Shown: positions 1 to 6,788, numbered from the stretch's first letter. The stretch: DNA of 10,007 nucleotides from an uncultured Eubacterium sp. (GCA_902784045.1 CACZTE010000217.1:1-10007); one strand, 5' to 3'. Notes: generated from the letters alone by a model not told the origin. Numbers and translations: made by a program.

Positions 1-127
1 GGCACAACATCTATGCCTTTTAAATTGCCTACATTATTGGATTTTCAAAGTTCTACACACCTTTTCGGTGTGGGAAGTTTTAGTTAGTTAGACAATACTA
101 CTCTTTTGATGATGACATTCAGATTAA
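1..127. other. Left-edge intergenic segment with small hairpins, no assignable gene
   Basis: This lies downstream of the minus-strand two-component/lipoprotein operon and contains no complete gene. Two plus-strand frames are open from the window edge, ending at TAG 85-87 and TAG 88-90. Both are under 30 codons, neither peptide is recognisable, and they contradict each other, so no partial gene is called. CACACC (56-61) and GGTGTG (67-72) form a perfect 6-bp hairpin with a 5-nt loop, and flanking AAA/TTC and GAA/TTT segments could extend it. Neither side carries a convincing U-tract. GGCA (1-4) and TGCC (14-17) followed by TTTT (18-21) could be the visible half of a terminator cut by the edge. 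One of these may end the minus operon, but this is unproven. Confidence 0.4.
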
Positions 128-1294
128 TTATTTTTGGGTATCAGACAAATCAAATTTAATACAATAAATGTTTTGAGAACTGATGTCCGCAGTGGTTTGT
201 TCATTCTCATTATTTGATGAGAAATAAATTGAATTATCTGCTTGAGAAGCAATGACTTCTGACATAATTAGTATGGGCGCGGTAAGTTGCGTTGTTGTTT
301 CTCCATCATCGGATAAAATCCATAAACTTTGATAATTTTGATTACCGGATTCGCTGTGTTTTGTGGCAACGACATGATGATTATCCGCTGTATATGTAGT
401 GGTATCGTATGTACCCTTGGCGATGTTTTTGATCCGATTGGTTTCATTATCATAAATCGAAATACGTCTGTCTTTGCTAAATGTTGATATATACGCGATA
501 TGCTTGTTATCTGAGCTTAATGAAAAATCAAAAACGTTTCTGGCGATACATTTAGGAGTCAAAATAAGATTTCCGTCATTATCCTTTTCATCTTCTGTCA
601 TAGATACTTTATAAAGATCGGCCTGCTCTTCATCTTCAGTTCTTTTTCCTAGAAAAATTAAATCTTTCCTTTCGCTGTCATAAAGCATCTTATCAATGAA
701 CAAATGATTGGGAGTTTGATATGTTTTGCTTTTTCCGTCGATGTTTTTTTCAATAATGGCATTATCTTTATTGACATAAAGAATCGTGTTTTTCTCGATC
801 AGGCATAAGGGCGATTGTATTTTTTCTGAAGGCTCAGAAATGCTCTTTGTGGTTCGCCTGTCAGCGGATGTCCAAAATAGTTGGATACTTCCTCCAGTAG
901 ACGTTTCTGCGCTTTTTTCGGTATAAAAAACGCCGTCATTATTCTTATCAAAAAGCGCGTTGGTTAATCGTTTATCCGAAGAAATAAAACTAGACACTGT
1001 TTTTGTTTCAGTCTTAAGAAGATTGATATTATTGCTGATAGGGGGGACTTTTGTGGTTTCAAATAATAAGAGCATGTTACCCGATTCCGATACATCATAC
1101 AAAGTACCATCTCCCATATCGGTCATTGCAGTGGATTTCACATCATAATGATCATTATTCTCGGATTGGAAGAAAAAAGGATTGATGCTCAGAGGCGTGT
1201 TTTGCGGAATCAATATGCTTGTACAACCCGACAATAATAATGCCGATAATATAATGCATCCGAATAAAAGAATACGAGTCGATTTTTTTATCAT
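128..1294 (-). CDS. Lipoprotein with beta-propeller-like (TolB/WD40-like) repeats, third gene of a two-component operon
   Basis: A 388-aa secreted lipoprotein. The N-terminus has basic residues (KK, R), a hydrophobic core at about 8-22, and a lipobox L21-S22-G23-C24, so the mature protein should start at lipid-modified Cys24 on the outer face of the membrane. The rest is rich in short beta-strand/turn units of TolB/WD40-like style, clearest at about 253-292 (SLSSDNKHIAYIST, then ISIYDNETNRI) and 300-338 (SLWILSDDGE). No catalytic motif is seen. The start ATG overlaps the kinase stop as ATGA, and an AAGGAG ribosome site lies just upstream, so translation is probably coupled to the kinase. This position suggests an accessory sensor or modulator of the kinase, comparable in layout to LpqB beside MtrAB in actinobacteria. 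That role is inference. The propeller call is by pattern only; the lipoprotein call is firm. Confidence 0.85.
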   Translation of the reverse strand: MIKKSTRILLFGCIILSALLLSGCTSILIPQNTPLSINPFFFQSENNDHYDVKSTAMTDMGDGTLYDVSESGNMLLLFETTKVPPISNNINLLKTETKTVSSFISSDKRLTNALFDKNNDGVFYTEKSAETSTGGSIQLFWTSADRRTTKSISEPSEKIQSPLCLIEKNTILYVNKDNAIIEKNIDGKSKTYQTPNHLFIDKMLYDSERKDLIFLGKRTEDEEQADLYKVSMTEDEKDNDGNLILTPKCIARNVFDFSLSSDNKHIAYISTFSKDRRISIYDNETNRIKNIAKGTYDTTTYTADNHHVVATKHSESGNQNYQSLWILSDDGETTTQLTAPILIMSEVIASQADNSIYFSSNNENEQTTADISSQNIYCIKFDLSDTQK

Positions 1295-3087
1295 GATACA
1301 TCTCCTTTGTTGGCTGTGTTGCCGACATTAATGACAGGGATTTTGACAGTTACATTGGTTCCTTCGTCGGGGACACTGTCGATGGTGATTGTTCCGTCGT
1401 GTTTATCAACAATTTGTTTAACCAGATAAAGACCAAGCCCGGCGCCGCCCTCACCATTGCTGCGTGCTCGGTCTTCATCCACACGATAAAAGGCGTCAAA
1501 AATGTGAATTTGTTCGCTTTCGCTCATTCCAACGCCGTAGTCGCGAACCGATGTAACCATCATGTTATTCTCCAGAGTTGAGACGACATCGATAATGTCG
1601 CCAACATCAGAGTATTTGATGGCATTATGAAAAATATTAATAAAGAGCTGTTGAAGCCGATCATAATCACCTAATACTTCCGGTATGGTGTCATCGTATT
1701 TATAATTAATGACAATCTCTTTAGCAACAGCTTTAAACTGCATCTGTTCAATGACATTGGAAATCAAAGCGCGAAGATCTAAGTTTGTGCGGTGAACTTC
1801 AAATTCTGTTTTGTCTAAACGATTGGCGTTCAGGAGATCGTCCACGAGACGAAGTAACCGATAACCTTCATGATTGATTGTGGTTAAAGATTTGTTCAGC
1901 ATATCAGGATTGGTGACATTGCGTCTCATGAGCATATCGGTATAGCCGATAATGGTTGTCAGCGGCGTTCTGAGTTCATGCGAAACCGAACTGATAAATT
2001 TTTTCTGCTCACTTTCGAATTGTTTGTCGGCAGTGATATTGCGTATGATAATCAAATAGTTTTCTTCCAGACCCGAATCACTGATCGGACTTCCGATAAT
2101 CATTAAGTTTCTGCTGTTACAGTCAATTTCTTCTGAGACATGGGTTTTGCCGTTGCGCAAATCATCGTACATGTCGCGCAGAAATGATTGGTATTGAAAA
2201 TCGTAAATCGTTTTTGGATTGTTGACATTAAAATATTTTTTGATATAAGCATTAGAGGTAATAATATTGCCTTTTTGATCTATGGCCAAAACGCCGTCGT
2301 CCAAGGATGCGAGAACACTTGCCAGACGGTTTCTTTCGGTGTTGAGCTGCTTTATCACGCGGTTGATATTTTGGGTCATTGTATTAAATGCGTCAGTCAG
2401 TTCGCCGATTTCATCGTTACGTTTGTAATAAATAAAGGCATCGTAATTCTCGTTATTGATTTCTCCGGCGATTTGGGTGAGTTCTTTGATTGGACCTGTG
2501 AAATGGTCCGCGTAAGACAGCGTGACGACAATCAAAATACAGAAACCGGCAAGTCCCGCTAAACAATAATACAAAATGATATCGCTTAACAGGCTGTCCA
2601 TTTTTTGCATATTGTATTGGCAGCCCATATACCCGATGTGATTGTTACCATAAAATATAGGGGATAGGTAGTATAACGATGTGACACCGCCATTAACACG
2701 ATATTGAAAAACAGGATTATTATCAGTGTTTAATCGCGCTAAAGAATCAGATAAATTGGTTTCAGTATGAAGTGAAGAGTCGGCGATCATATTCTGCTTT
2801 TCATCATAAAAGAAAATATGTTGATTTTCGACTTCTGCTAAATAGGATGCGTATTTATCCGCGTTTTTTGAAAACAAAACGGCGGGATCTTGATGGTTTT
2901 GATTTGCCGATAATGATTGCGTTATATAAAGGTCAGAATCTTTTTTGATTTGAAAAAGGTCTTTTTCTGCGTTGACAATGCTAACAAAAATCGTACCTTG
3001 AACAACGCAAAAAAGAATAATGCAAAATAAAAGGAGGAAGATCGCGATATTGTATGCGATCATCCTTCCGCGGTAAGTTAGGTGCAT
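1291..3087 (-). CDS. Membrane sensor histidine kinase (Cache-like sensor, HAMP, PAS, HisKA, HATPase), PhoR/WalK-like
   Basis: A 598-aa sensor kinase. TM1 lies at about 10-38 and TM2 at about 169-191, enclosing an extracytoplasmic sensor of about 130 residues. That sensor has FFYDEKQNMIADSS and YYLSPIFYGNNHIGY segments suggestive of a single Cache/PAS-like fold. A HAMP linker follows (about 192-245, with NDEIGELTDAFN), then a PAS domain (about 252-350, DDGVLAIDQKGNII). The HisKA H-box is SVSHELRTPL with phospho-acceptor His370. The HATPase has N-box HNAIKYS (487-493), G1 DYGVGM (516-521), an F-box near FDAFYR and G2 GGAGLGL (547-553), so all catalytic boxes are intact. It should autophosphorylate and phosphorylate the regulator encoded just upstream. 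The start ATG shares one base with the regulator stop (TAATG), and GAGGAA lies about 8 nt before it. The architecture matches WalK/PhoR-type kinases, but YycH/YycI-like partners are not seen, so no gene symbol is given. Confidence 0.95.
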   Translation of the reverse strand: MHLTYRGRMIAYNIAIFLLLFCIILFCVVQGTIFVSIVNAEKDLFQIKKDSDLYITQSLSANQNHQDPAVLFSKNADKYASYLAEVENQHIFFYDEKQNMIADSSLHTETNLSDSLARLNTDNNPVFQYRVNGGVTSLYYLSPIFYGNNHIGYMGCQYNMQKMDSLLSDIILYYCLAGLAGFCILIVVTLSYADHFTGPIKELTQIAGEINNENYDAFIYYKRNDEIGELTDAFNTMTQNINRVIKQLNTERNRLASVLASLDDGVLAIDQKGNIITSNAYIKKYFNVNNPKTIYDFQYQSFLRDMYDDLRNGKTHVSEEIDCNSRNLMIIGSPISDSGLEENYLIIIRNITADKQFESEQKKFISSVSHELRTPLTTIIGYTDMLMRRNVTNPDMLNKSLTTINHEGYRLLRLVDDLLNANRLDKTEFEVHRTNLDLRALISNVIEQMQFKAVAKEIVINYKYDDTIPEVLGDYDRLQQLFINIFHNAIKYSDVGDIIDVVSTLENNMMVTSVRDYGVGMSESEQIHIFDAFYRVDEDRARSNGEGGAGLGLYLVKQIVDKHDGTITIDSVPDEGTNVTVKIPVINVGNTANKGDVS

Positions 3088-3773
3088 TAGAGTTTCCTCA
3101 TTTTGTAGCCGATGCCAAATACAGTTTGGATAAACTTGTTGGATGGCTTATCAATCTTTCTGCGAATGCGCTGAACGTGCATATCGACAGTTCGTGTGTC
3201 GCCGTAATATCCATAACCCCAGATTTTTTTAAGTAGCTCATCGCGGGGAAATACCTGTTCCGGATAAGAGGCCAGTAAATACAAAAGATCAAATTCTTTC
3301 GGCGTCAGATGGATTTCCTCACCATCTAAAAGAACAGAGCGTTCTTCAGGGAGAATATGAAGCGGACCATTGACAATTTCTTTGCTTTTTTTGGTTGGGG
3401 ATTGATTCTTTTGAGCGCGGCGTAAATGAGCTTTGATTCTGGCTAAAAGCTCTCGGTTGTCAAAAGGCTTTGTTAAATAATCATCGGCTCCAAGTTCCAA
3501 TCCAAGGACTTTATCAATAATATCTGTTTTAGCGGTCAGCAAAATGATAGGAATATCCAGAACCGGTTGGATTTCCCGACAAACGTCATATCCGTTCTTT
3601 TTGGGAAGCATGATATCGAGCACCATTAAATCCGGTTGCCAGGACAAAGCTTTTGAAACAGCTTCTTCACCATCGAAAGCTGTGTTGATTTCATATCCTT
3701 CAAATTCCAATTCCATTTGAATTAAGTCGACAATGGATTTTTCATCATCTACAATCAGAATTTTTTCGTTCAT
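3087..3773 (-). CDS. OmpR/PhoB-family response regulator, winged-helix transcription factor
   Basis: A 228-aa two-component response regulator. The receiver domain (about 3-115) has the acidic pair D9/D10, phospho-acceptor Asp53 in VLDIMLP, T80 and K102 in the TKPF motif, so it is fully equipped. A linker of about 20 residues leads to an OmpR-type winged helix (about 135-226) with LTPKEFDLLYLL and the recognition-helix region TVDMHVQRIRRKI. The reading frame stays open 34 codons upstream to an ATG ending at 3875. The start at 3773 is preferred because AGGAGGA precedes it at good spacing and MNEKILIVDDE is a canonical receiver N-terminus. It is first in an operon with the kinase and lipoprotein. 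A 10-bp inverted repeat directly abuts its ribosome site (3788-3816) and may be an operator or leader hairpin. WalR/ResD/PhoP-like by sequence style; the regulon cannot be inferred. Confidence 0.96.
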   Translation of the reverse strand: MNEKILIVDDEKSIVDLIQMELEFEGYEINTAFDGEEAVSKALSWQPDLMVLDIMLPKKNGYDVCREIQPVLDIPIILLTAKTDIIDKVLGLELGADDYLTKPFDNRELLARIKAHLRRAQKNQSPTKKSKEIVNGPLHILPEERSVLLDGEEIHLTPKEFDLLYLLASYPEQVFPRDELLKKIWGYGYYGDTRTVDMHVQRIRRKIDKPSNKFIQTVFGIGYKMRKL

Positions 3774-3780
3774 TAATATT

Positions 3781-3787
3781 TCCTCCT
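3781..3787 (-). promoter_or_regulatory. Strong Shine-Dalgarno site deciding the response-regulator start
   Basis: On the minus strand this reads AGGAGGA, seven bases before the ATG at 3773-3771. It supports the internal methionine over the upstream ATG at 3875, which would add 34 non-receiver residues. Confidence 0.85.
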
Positions 3788-3816
3788 TGATCGATAGACG
3801 CCGGCTATCCGGATCA
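3788..3816 (-). repeat. Imperfect inverted repeat (10-bp stem, 2-nt bulge) touching the regulator ribosome site
   Basis: On the plus strand TGATC (3788-3792) plus GATAG (3793-3797) pair with CTATC (3805-3809) and GATCA (3812-3816). The loop is 3798-3804, and C3810-G3811 is a two-base bulge. In the regulator mRNA the stem ends exactly where AGGAGGA begins. It could be an RNA element controlling ribosome access or a DNA operator. The pairing is seen directly; the function is inference. Confidence 0.6.
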
Positions 3817-3834
3817 CACACGTTAAAAAATGAT

Positions 3835-3863
3835 TTGGCAAATGAATGACTTTTCGTTATAAT
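3835..3863 (+). promoter_or_regulatory. Candidate sigma-A promoter for the COG2426/HAD/peptidase operon
   Basis: TTGGCA (3835-3840) matches the -35 consensus at 5 of 6 positions. A 17-nt spacer leads to a perfect TATAAT (3858-3863), and an A-rich tract lies just upstream. Transcription would begin near 3870, giving a leader of about 150 nt before the ATG at 4023. A second perfect TATAAT at 3942-3947 lacks a good -35 and is the weaker alternative. The promoter lies inside the untranslated region of the divergent regulator gene. Confidence 0.55.
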
Positions 3864-3941
3864 GAATCTCAACATTTACCGGACTAAAAAATGGCGGTTT
3901 TGGTATGATGCTAAGAATCAGTTAAAAAACACGCTGATAGG

Positions 3942-3990
3942 TATAATATAATAATTATATCATTAGTTTTGCCATTATATCTATATTGTA
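3942..3990 (+). repeat. AT-only inverted repeat in the leader of the COG2426 gene
   Basis: Bases 3942-3955 can pair with 3974-3978 and 3982-3990: 14 pairs including one G-U, with a 3-base bulge at 3979-3981 and an 18-nt loop. A run of seven T follows at 3994-4000. As RNA it would be a weak attenuator-like hairpin before the ribosome site. Equally, it may only reflect AT-rich promoter DNA, since it coincides with several TATAAT-like boxes. Confidence 0.35.
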
Positions 3991-4003
3991 ACATTTTTTT
4001 GAA
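3974..4003 (-). promoter_or_regulatory. Candidate promoter for the two-component operon
   Basis: Read on the minus strand, TTCAAA (4003-3998) and a perfect TATAAT (3979-3974) are separated by 18 nt. A second pair, TAGATA (3983-3978) and TATAAT (3959-3954), has the same spacing. Either would give a long regulator leader of about 170-200 nt. The region is very AT-rich, so chance matches are likely. Confidence 0.3.
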
Positions 4004-4022
4004 ATAAAACAAAGGAGAATCA

Positions 4023-4514
4023 ATGTCACAATCAATAATTAATGCATTATCTTTTTTACCGGGTTGGGTTGAGGTGTTTATCATTTCCATGATTCCGATC
4101 ATCGAACTGCGTGGTGCCATTCCATTCGGGATGCTAATCAAGCATATGTCGCCTCTTACGACATTCGCTTTGGCCTGGGTTGGTAATATGATACCCGCTC
4201 CGTTTATTTTGTTGTTTATTCCCGCGGTTATTCAGTGGATGAGAGGCATTTCATTTTTAAAACCGTTAGGCGATTGGATTTACAATAAAGGAATGAGTAA
4301 AACCGAGCAAATCGCAAAATATAAATTTTGGGGTCTGACGATTTTTATCGCAATTCCTTTACCGGGAACCGGAGTATGGACAGGATGTCTTGCCGGCGCA
4401 CTCCTCGGCATGGATTTTAAAAGAGGCATGATTTCCGCGGCGCTGGGCGCTGCGATTGCCGGTTGCGTGATTACAATGCTTTGTTCGTTGGGACTTATGG
4501 CTGTTGGGGGTTAA
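4023..4514 (+). CDS. COG2426-type small integral membrane protein (Sm_multidrug_ex family)
   Basis: A 163-aa, very hydrophobic membrane protein, full length for the family. The signature IPIIELRGAIPFG at about 24-36 (E28, R30, G31) and the second re-entrant-like motif IPLPGTGVWTGCLAG at about 111-125 are both present. Hydrophobic segments lie at about 13-40, 44-73, 104-128 and 134-162. Proteins of this family are labelled small multidrug export proteins, but that name is historical; substrate and mechanism are not established, and the motif pair recalls DedA/VTT-type membrane proteins. The ribosome site AAAGGAG precedes the ATG. It is first in a co-directional set with the HAD phosphatase 33 nt downstream. 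Family membership is confident; the export function is not. Confidence 0.85.
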   Translation: MSQSIINALSFLPGWVEVFIISMIPIIELRGAIPFGMLIKHMSPLTTFALAWVGNMIPAPFILLFIPAVIQWMRGISFLKPLGDWIYNKGMSKTEQIAKYKFWGLTIFIAIPLPGTGVWTGCLAGALLGMDFKRGMISAALGAAIAGCVITMLCSLGLMAVGG

Positions 4515-4547
4515 ATCACAAAATCATCCAAATAATAAGAGGTTGGT

Positions 4548-5342
4548 ATGAATATCAAAATGCTTGTTTTGGATTTAGACGATACGCTTTTGATGAGCGA
4601 TAAAAAGGTTAATCCGATTGACAGAGAAGCACTTATAAGATGTGAACGCAAGGGATTGATGATTTCGTCGGCCAGCGGCCGGTTTTACGGTTCACAGCGA
4701 TTCTTTTTAAAAGAACTCGAATTGGGTAATCCGGATACCATTCACATCGGTGACGGAGGCGGAACGATTTTCACCCAAAAGCGTCTTCTGCGAGCTCAAG
4801 GTTATTTCAGCGATAATCAATACCGATCTCTTATAAACAAAATCAGAGAAAAGAAACTGTCCGTTGCTGTTACAACACCGAATGGTGTTTTTTTTGAAGA
4901 TCCCTCGTATGGTGAATATTATCCGGAAATCGTTTCTGAAAAGAAGAGGATGACACATTGTGTTCCATATTTAAAAGAGATTTCCGATCCGATGCGAATT
5001 ATTTTTAAGTATTCTTCTGAAGAGGAAAAACAACAATTCAGGACTGTGGCGGATGATTCGCTATCTTGCTATCACGCGGGAAGAAACATCATGGAAATTG
5101 CCTCCGCGCATTTAAATAAACTTAACGGCATCAAAGTTTTATCCGATATCGTTGGAATTCCCCTTGAAAACATCGCTGCGATCGGTGACAGTGATAATGA
5201 TTTATCGATGATTGAAGGTGTGGGACTCGGTATGGCTGTCGCAAACGCGTCACCGACTATAAAAAATGCTGCTATGTATATTTCAAGCTCAGACAACGAT
5301 CATGGCGGCGTAGCGGAATTGATTGAAGAATACATCCTATAG
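4548..5342 (+). CDS. Cof-type HAD-IIB family phosphatase
   Basis: A 264-aa cytoplasmic haloacid-dehalogenase phosphatase, normal length for the Cof/YwpJ group. Motif I is VLDLDDTLL, with nucleophile Asp9 and acid/base Asp11. Motif II lies in SASGR (Ser43). The motif III lysine is probably Lys191 in HLNKLNG. Motif IV is IGDSDNDLSMI (Asp214, Asp218). The C2-type cap occupies roughly 85-185, placing it in subfamily IIB. These enzymes hydrolyse small phosphorylated metabolites (sugar phosphates, cofactors such as FMN or PLP) with Mg2+; the substrate cannot be read from sequence. GAGG lies 5 nt before the ATG. The 33-nt and 26-nt gaps to its neighbours suggest a shared transcript with the COG2426 membrane protein and the M24 peptidase. 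Confidence 0.93.
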   Translation: MNIKMLVLDLDDTLLMSDKKVNPIDREALIRCERKGLMISSASGRFYGSQRFFLKELELGNPDTIHIGDGGGTIFTQKRLLRAQGYFSDNQYRSLINKIREKKLSVAVTTPNGVFFEDPSYGEYYPEIVSEKKRMTHCVPYLKEISDPMRIIFKYSSEEEKQQFRTVADDSLSCYHAGRNIMEIASAHLNKLNGIKVLSDIVGIPLENIAAIGDSDNDLSMIEGVGLGMAVANASPTIKNAAMYISSSDNDHGGVAELIEEYIL

Positions 5343-5368
5343 ATTAAATTACCAAAAGAAACGAAAAG

Positions 5369-6559
5369 ATGATGAATCATACATTTTATGAAAAAAAGCG
5401 GATGGCATTAGAAAATATGCTTCCCGATAACAGTATTGCCATTATTATGGCAGGCAAGGAAGTTGCATCTTCTTTGGATGACAATTATCCGTTTTACGCC
5501 AATAATAATTATTTTTATTTGACGGGAATCAGAGAGCCCGAAGGTGTGCTGGTTATCGAAAAATCAGATATCGAAACAACAGAGGTCCTTTACATTCGCC
5601 GGTCTGATGATGATCGTGAAAAATGGATCGGCAGATATATGACGGCAGAGAAAGCAGCGGAGATTTCGGGCATTACAAACATTCGATATCTCGATCAATT
5701 CGCGCCTGAACTTTTGTTAGCGTCCAGTCATACACTCTTTTTTGATCAAACTATTCCTGATCATCAAAAGCCGGATTACGCTAATGCGTGTGATGATTTG
5801 AAGCCGTTTTTAGTGCGTTTAAGATTAATCAAAGAGCCGGAAGAGATAGAATTAATGCAAAACGCAATATCAATAACAGCCAAAGGTATTGATGCGCTGT
5901 GCGATATTACTGTGCCGGGCGCAAAAGAATATGAATTGGCGGCATTGTTTGAGTATATTATAAAAGACAGCGGCGCCGACGGAACCGCTTTCGCGACGAT
6001 AGCGGCATCCGGCAAAAACGCGCCGATTTTGCACTATGTTGAAAACAGCGATACGCTTTTGGAAGACACGATGGTTCTCTTTGATTTAGGCGCAAAATAT
6101 CAAGGATACGCAGCGGATATCAGCAGAACGCTTCCGGCGGGTGGTAAATTCAGCGAAGACGGCGCCAAATTATACAATGCGGTATTAACCGCTCAGGAAA
6201 AGATTATGGATGCCTATCGCGTAGGCGCGTCGATGAATGATATCCAAGGCTTTTCCCGTGATGTATTGTGGGAAGAAGGGTTAAAGACCGGTTTGTTTGC
6301 CGAGCAATCGTCCATCGATGATTATTATTATCATGGCATCGGTCATTCTCTTGGAATGGATACCCACGATCTTTGCGTTGACCGGAATTTGACATTAGAA
6401 CCGGGAATGGTGGTTACCTGTGAACCGGGATTATATCTTGCGCATCGTGATATGGGCGTCAGGATTGAAGATGATATTTTAATCACAGAAGACGGTCCGG
6501 TTAACTTGTCTGACATGATTCCGAAGACAATTAAAGATATAGAAGCGAGAATGCGTTGA
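5369..6559 (+). CDS. M24 family aminopeptidase P / Xaa-Pro peptidase
   Basis: A 396-aa metallopeptidase expected to remove N-terminal residues before proline (aminopeptidase P) or split Xaa-Pro dipeptides in the cytoplasm. The N-terminal creatinase-like domain (about 1-150) carries NNNYFYLTGIREPEGVLVI and the KWIGR element typical of PepP-type proteins. The C-terminal pita-bread domain has the complete dinuclear metal set: Asp239, Asp250, His326 in HGIGHSLG, Glu352 in CEPGLY and Glu367 in RIEDD. Catalytic-support histidines His222 (LHY) and His333 (DTHD) are also present. It starts with tandem ATGATG; upstream there is only an A-rich, weak ribosome site (AAACGAAAAG), so either codon could be used and coupling to the upstream HAD gene is plausible. 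It is the last gene of the putative operon, and no strong terminator follows it. PepP and PepQ cannot be separated with certainty. Confidence 0.93.
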   Translation: MMNHTFYEKKRMALENMLPDNSIAIIMAGKEVASSLDDNYPFYANNNYFYLTGIREPEGVLVIEKSDIETTEVLYIRRSDDDREKWIGRYMTAEKAAEISGITNIRYLDQFAPELLLASSHTLFFDQTIPDHQKPDYANACDDLKPFLVRLRLIKEPEEIELMQNAISITAKGIDALCDITVPGAKEYELAALFEYIIKDSGADGTAFATIAASGKNAPILHYVENSDTLLEDTMVLFDLGAKYQGYAADISRTLPAGGKFSEDGAKLYNAVLTAQEKIMDAYRVGASMNDIQGFSRDVLWEEGLKTGLFAEQSSIDDYYYHGIGHSLGMDTHDLCVDRNLTLEPGMVVTCEPGLYLAHRDMGVRIEDDILITEDGPVNLSDMIPKTIKDIEARMR

Positions 6560-6645
6560 TTATATTTCTTGTGAGGTCTTTTCTTAAATGATAATTGTTA
6601 TTTTGAAAATATTCTGACTTTTAAATCGTATTGAAAAAATTACAC

Positions 6646-6674
6646 TTGACATGTAAATCAATTAAGCATATTAT
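6646..6674 (+). promoter_or_regulatory. Strong sigma-A promoter for the SAM riboswitch and metK
   Basis: A perfect -35 TTGACA (6646-6651), a 17-nt spacer and -10 TATTAT (6669-6674, 5 of 6) stand just before the riboswitch. The start point should be near 6681, about 15 nt before the P1 stem. Its position ahead of the aptamer makes it the natural metK promoter. Confidence 0.85.
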
Positions 6675-6696
6675 CTTTATTAAATAATTAACGTTA

Positions 6697-6788
6697 CCTA
6701 TCCAGAGCGGTGGAGGGAAAGGCCCAATGAAACCCGGCAACCAGCAATTTGTATGGTGCCAATACCTTCAGTTATTGAAATGATGGGG
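6697..6788 (+). ncRNA. SAM-I (S-box) riboswitch aptamer
   Basis: Conserved S-box blocks appear in order: AGAG, GGTGGAGGGA, GGCCC, TGAAACCCGGCAACC, GGTGCCAA and a closing GATGGGG. P1 is CCTATC (6697-6702) with GATGGG (6782-6787), including one U-G pair. The P2 region spans about 6708-6736 and carries the GG of the loop that normally forms a pseudoknot with the CC of GGCAACC. P4 is TTCA (6767-6770) with TGAA (6776-6779). P3 is unusually small: only about 12 nt (6743-6754) separate GGCAACC from GGTGC. SAM binding should stabilise P1 and lower expression of metK, the gene that makes SAM. Identification is by recognised consensus. Confidence 0.95.

Noticed and set aside
1..87. C-terminal fragment of a transposase or other gene entering from the left
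   Set aside because: Two frames are open but each is under 30 codons and neither peptide is recognisable.
2188..2562. 124-codon plus-strand frame inside the sensor kinase
   Set aside because: It is antisense to HAMP/PAS coding sequence with no domain signal; a shadow frame.
3774..3875. 34-codon N-terminal extension of the response regulator from ATG 3875
   Set aside because: No ribosome site precedes it, the residues are not receiver-like, and a strong AGGAGGA sits before the internal ATG at 3773.
3870..4022. Known riboswitch (guanidine, Mn or PreQ1 type) in the COG2426 leader
   Set aside because: None of the conserved cores I know for these classes is present.
3911..4141. Minus-strand frame across the divergent intergenic region and the start of the COG2426 gene
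   Set aside because: It covers promoter-like AT-rich DNA and the antisense of a conserved membrane motif, with no protein family signal.
6560..6645. Intrinsic terminator after the M24 peptidase
   Set aside because: Only weak AT-rich pairings such as ATAA/TTAT are seen, without a GC stem directly followed by a T-run.
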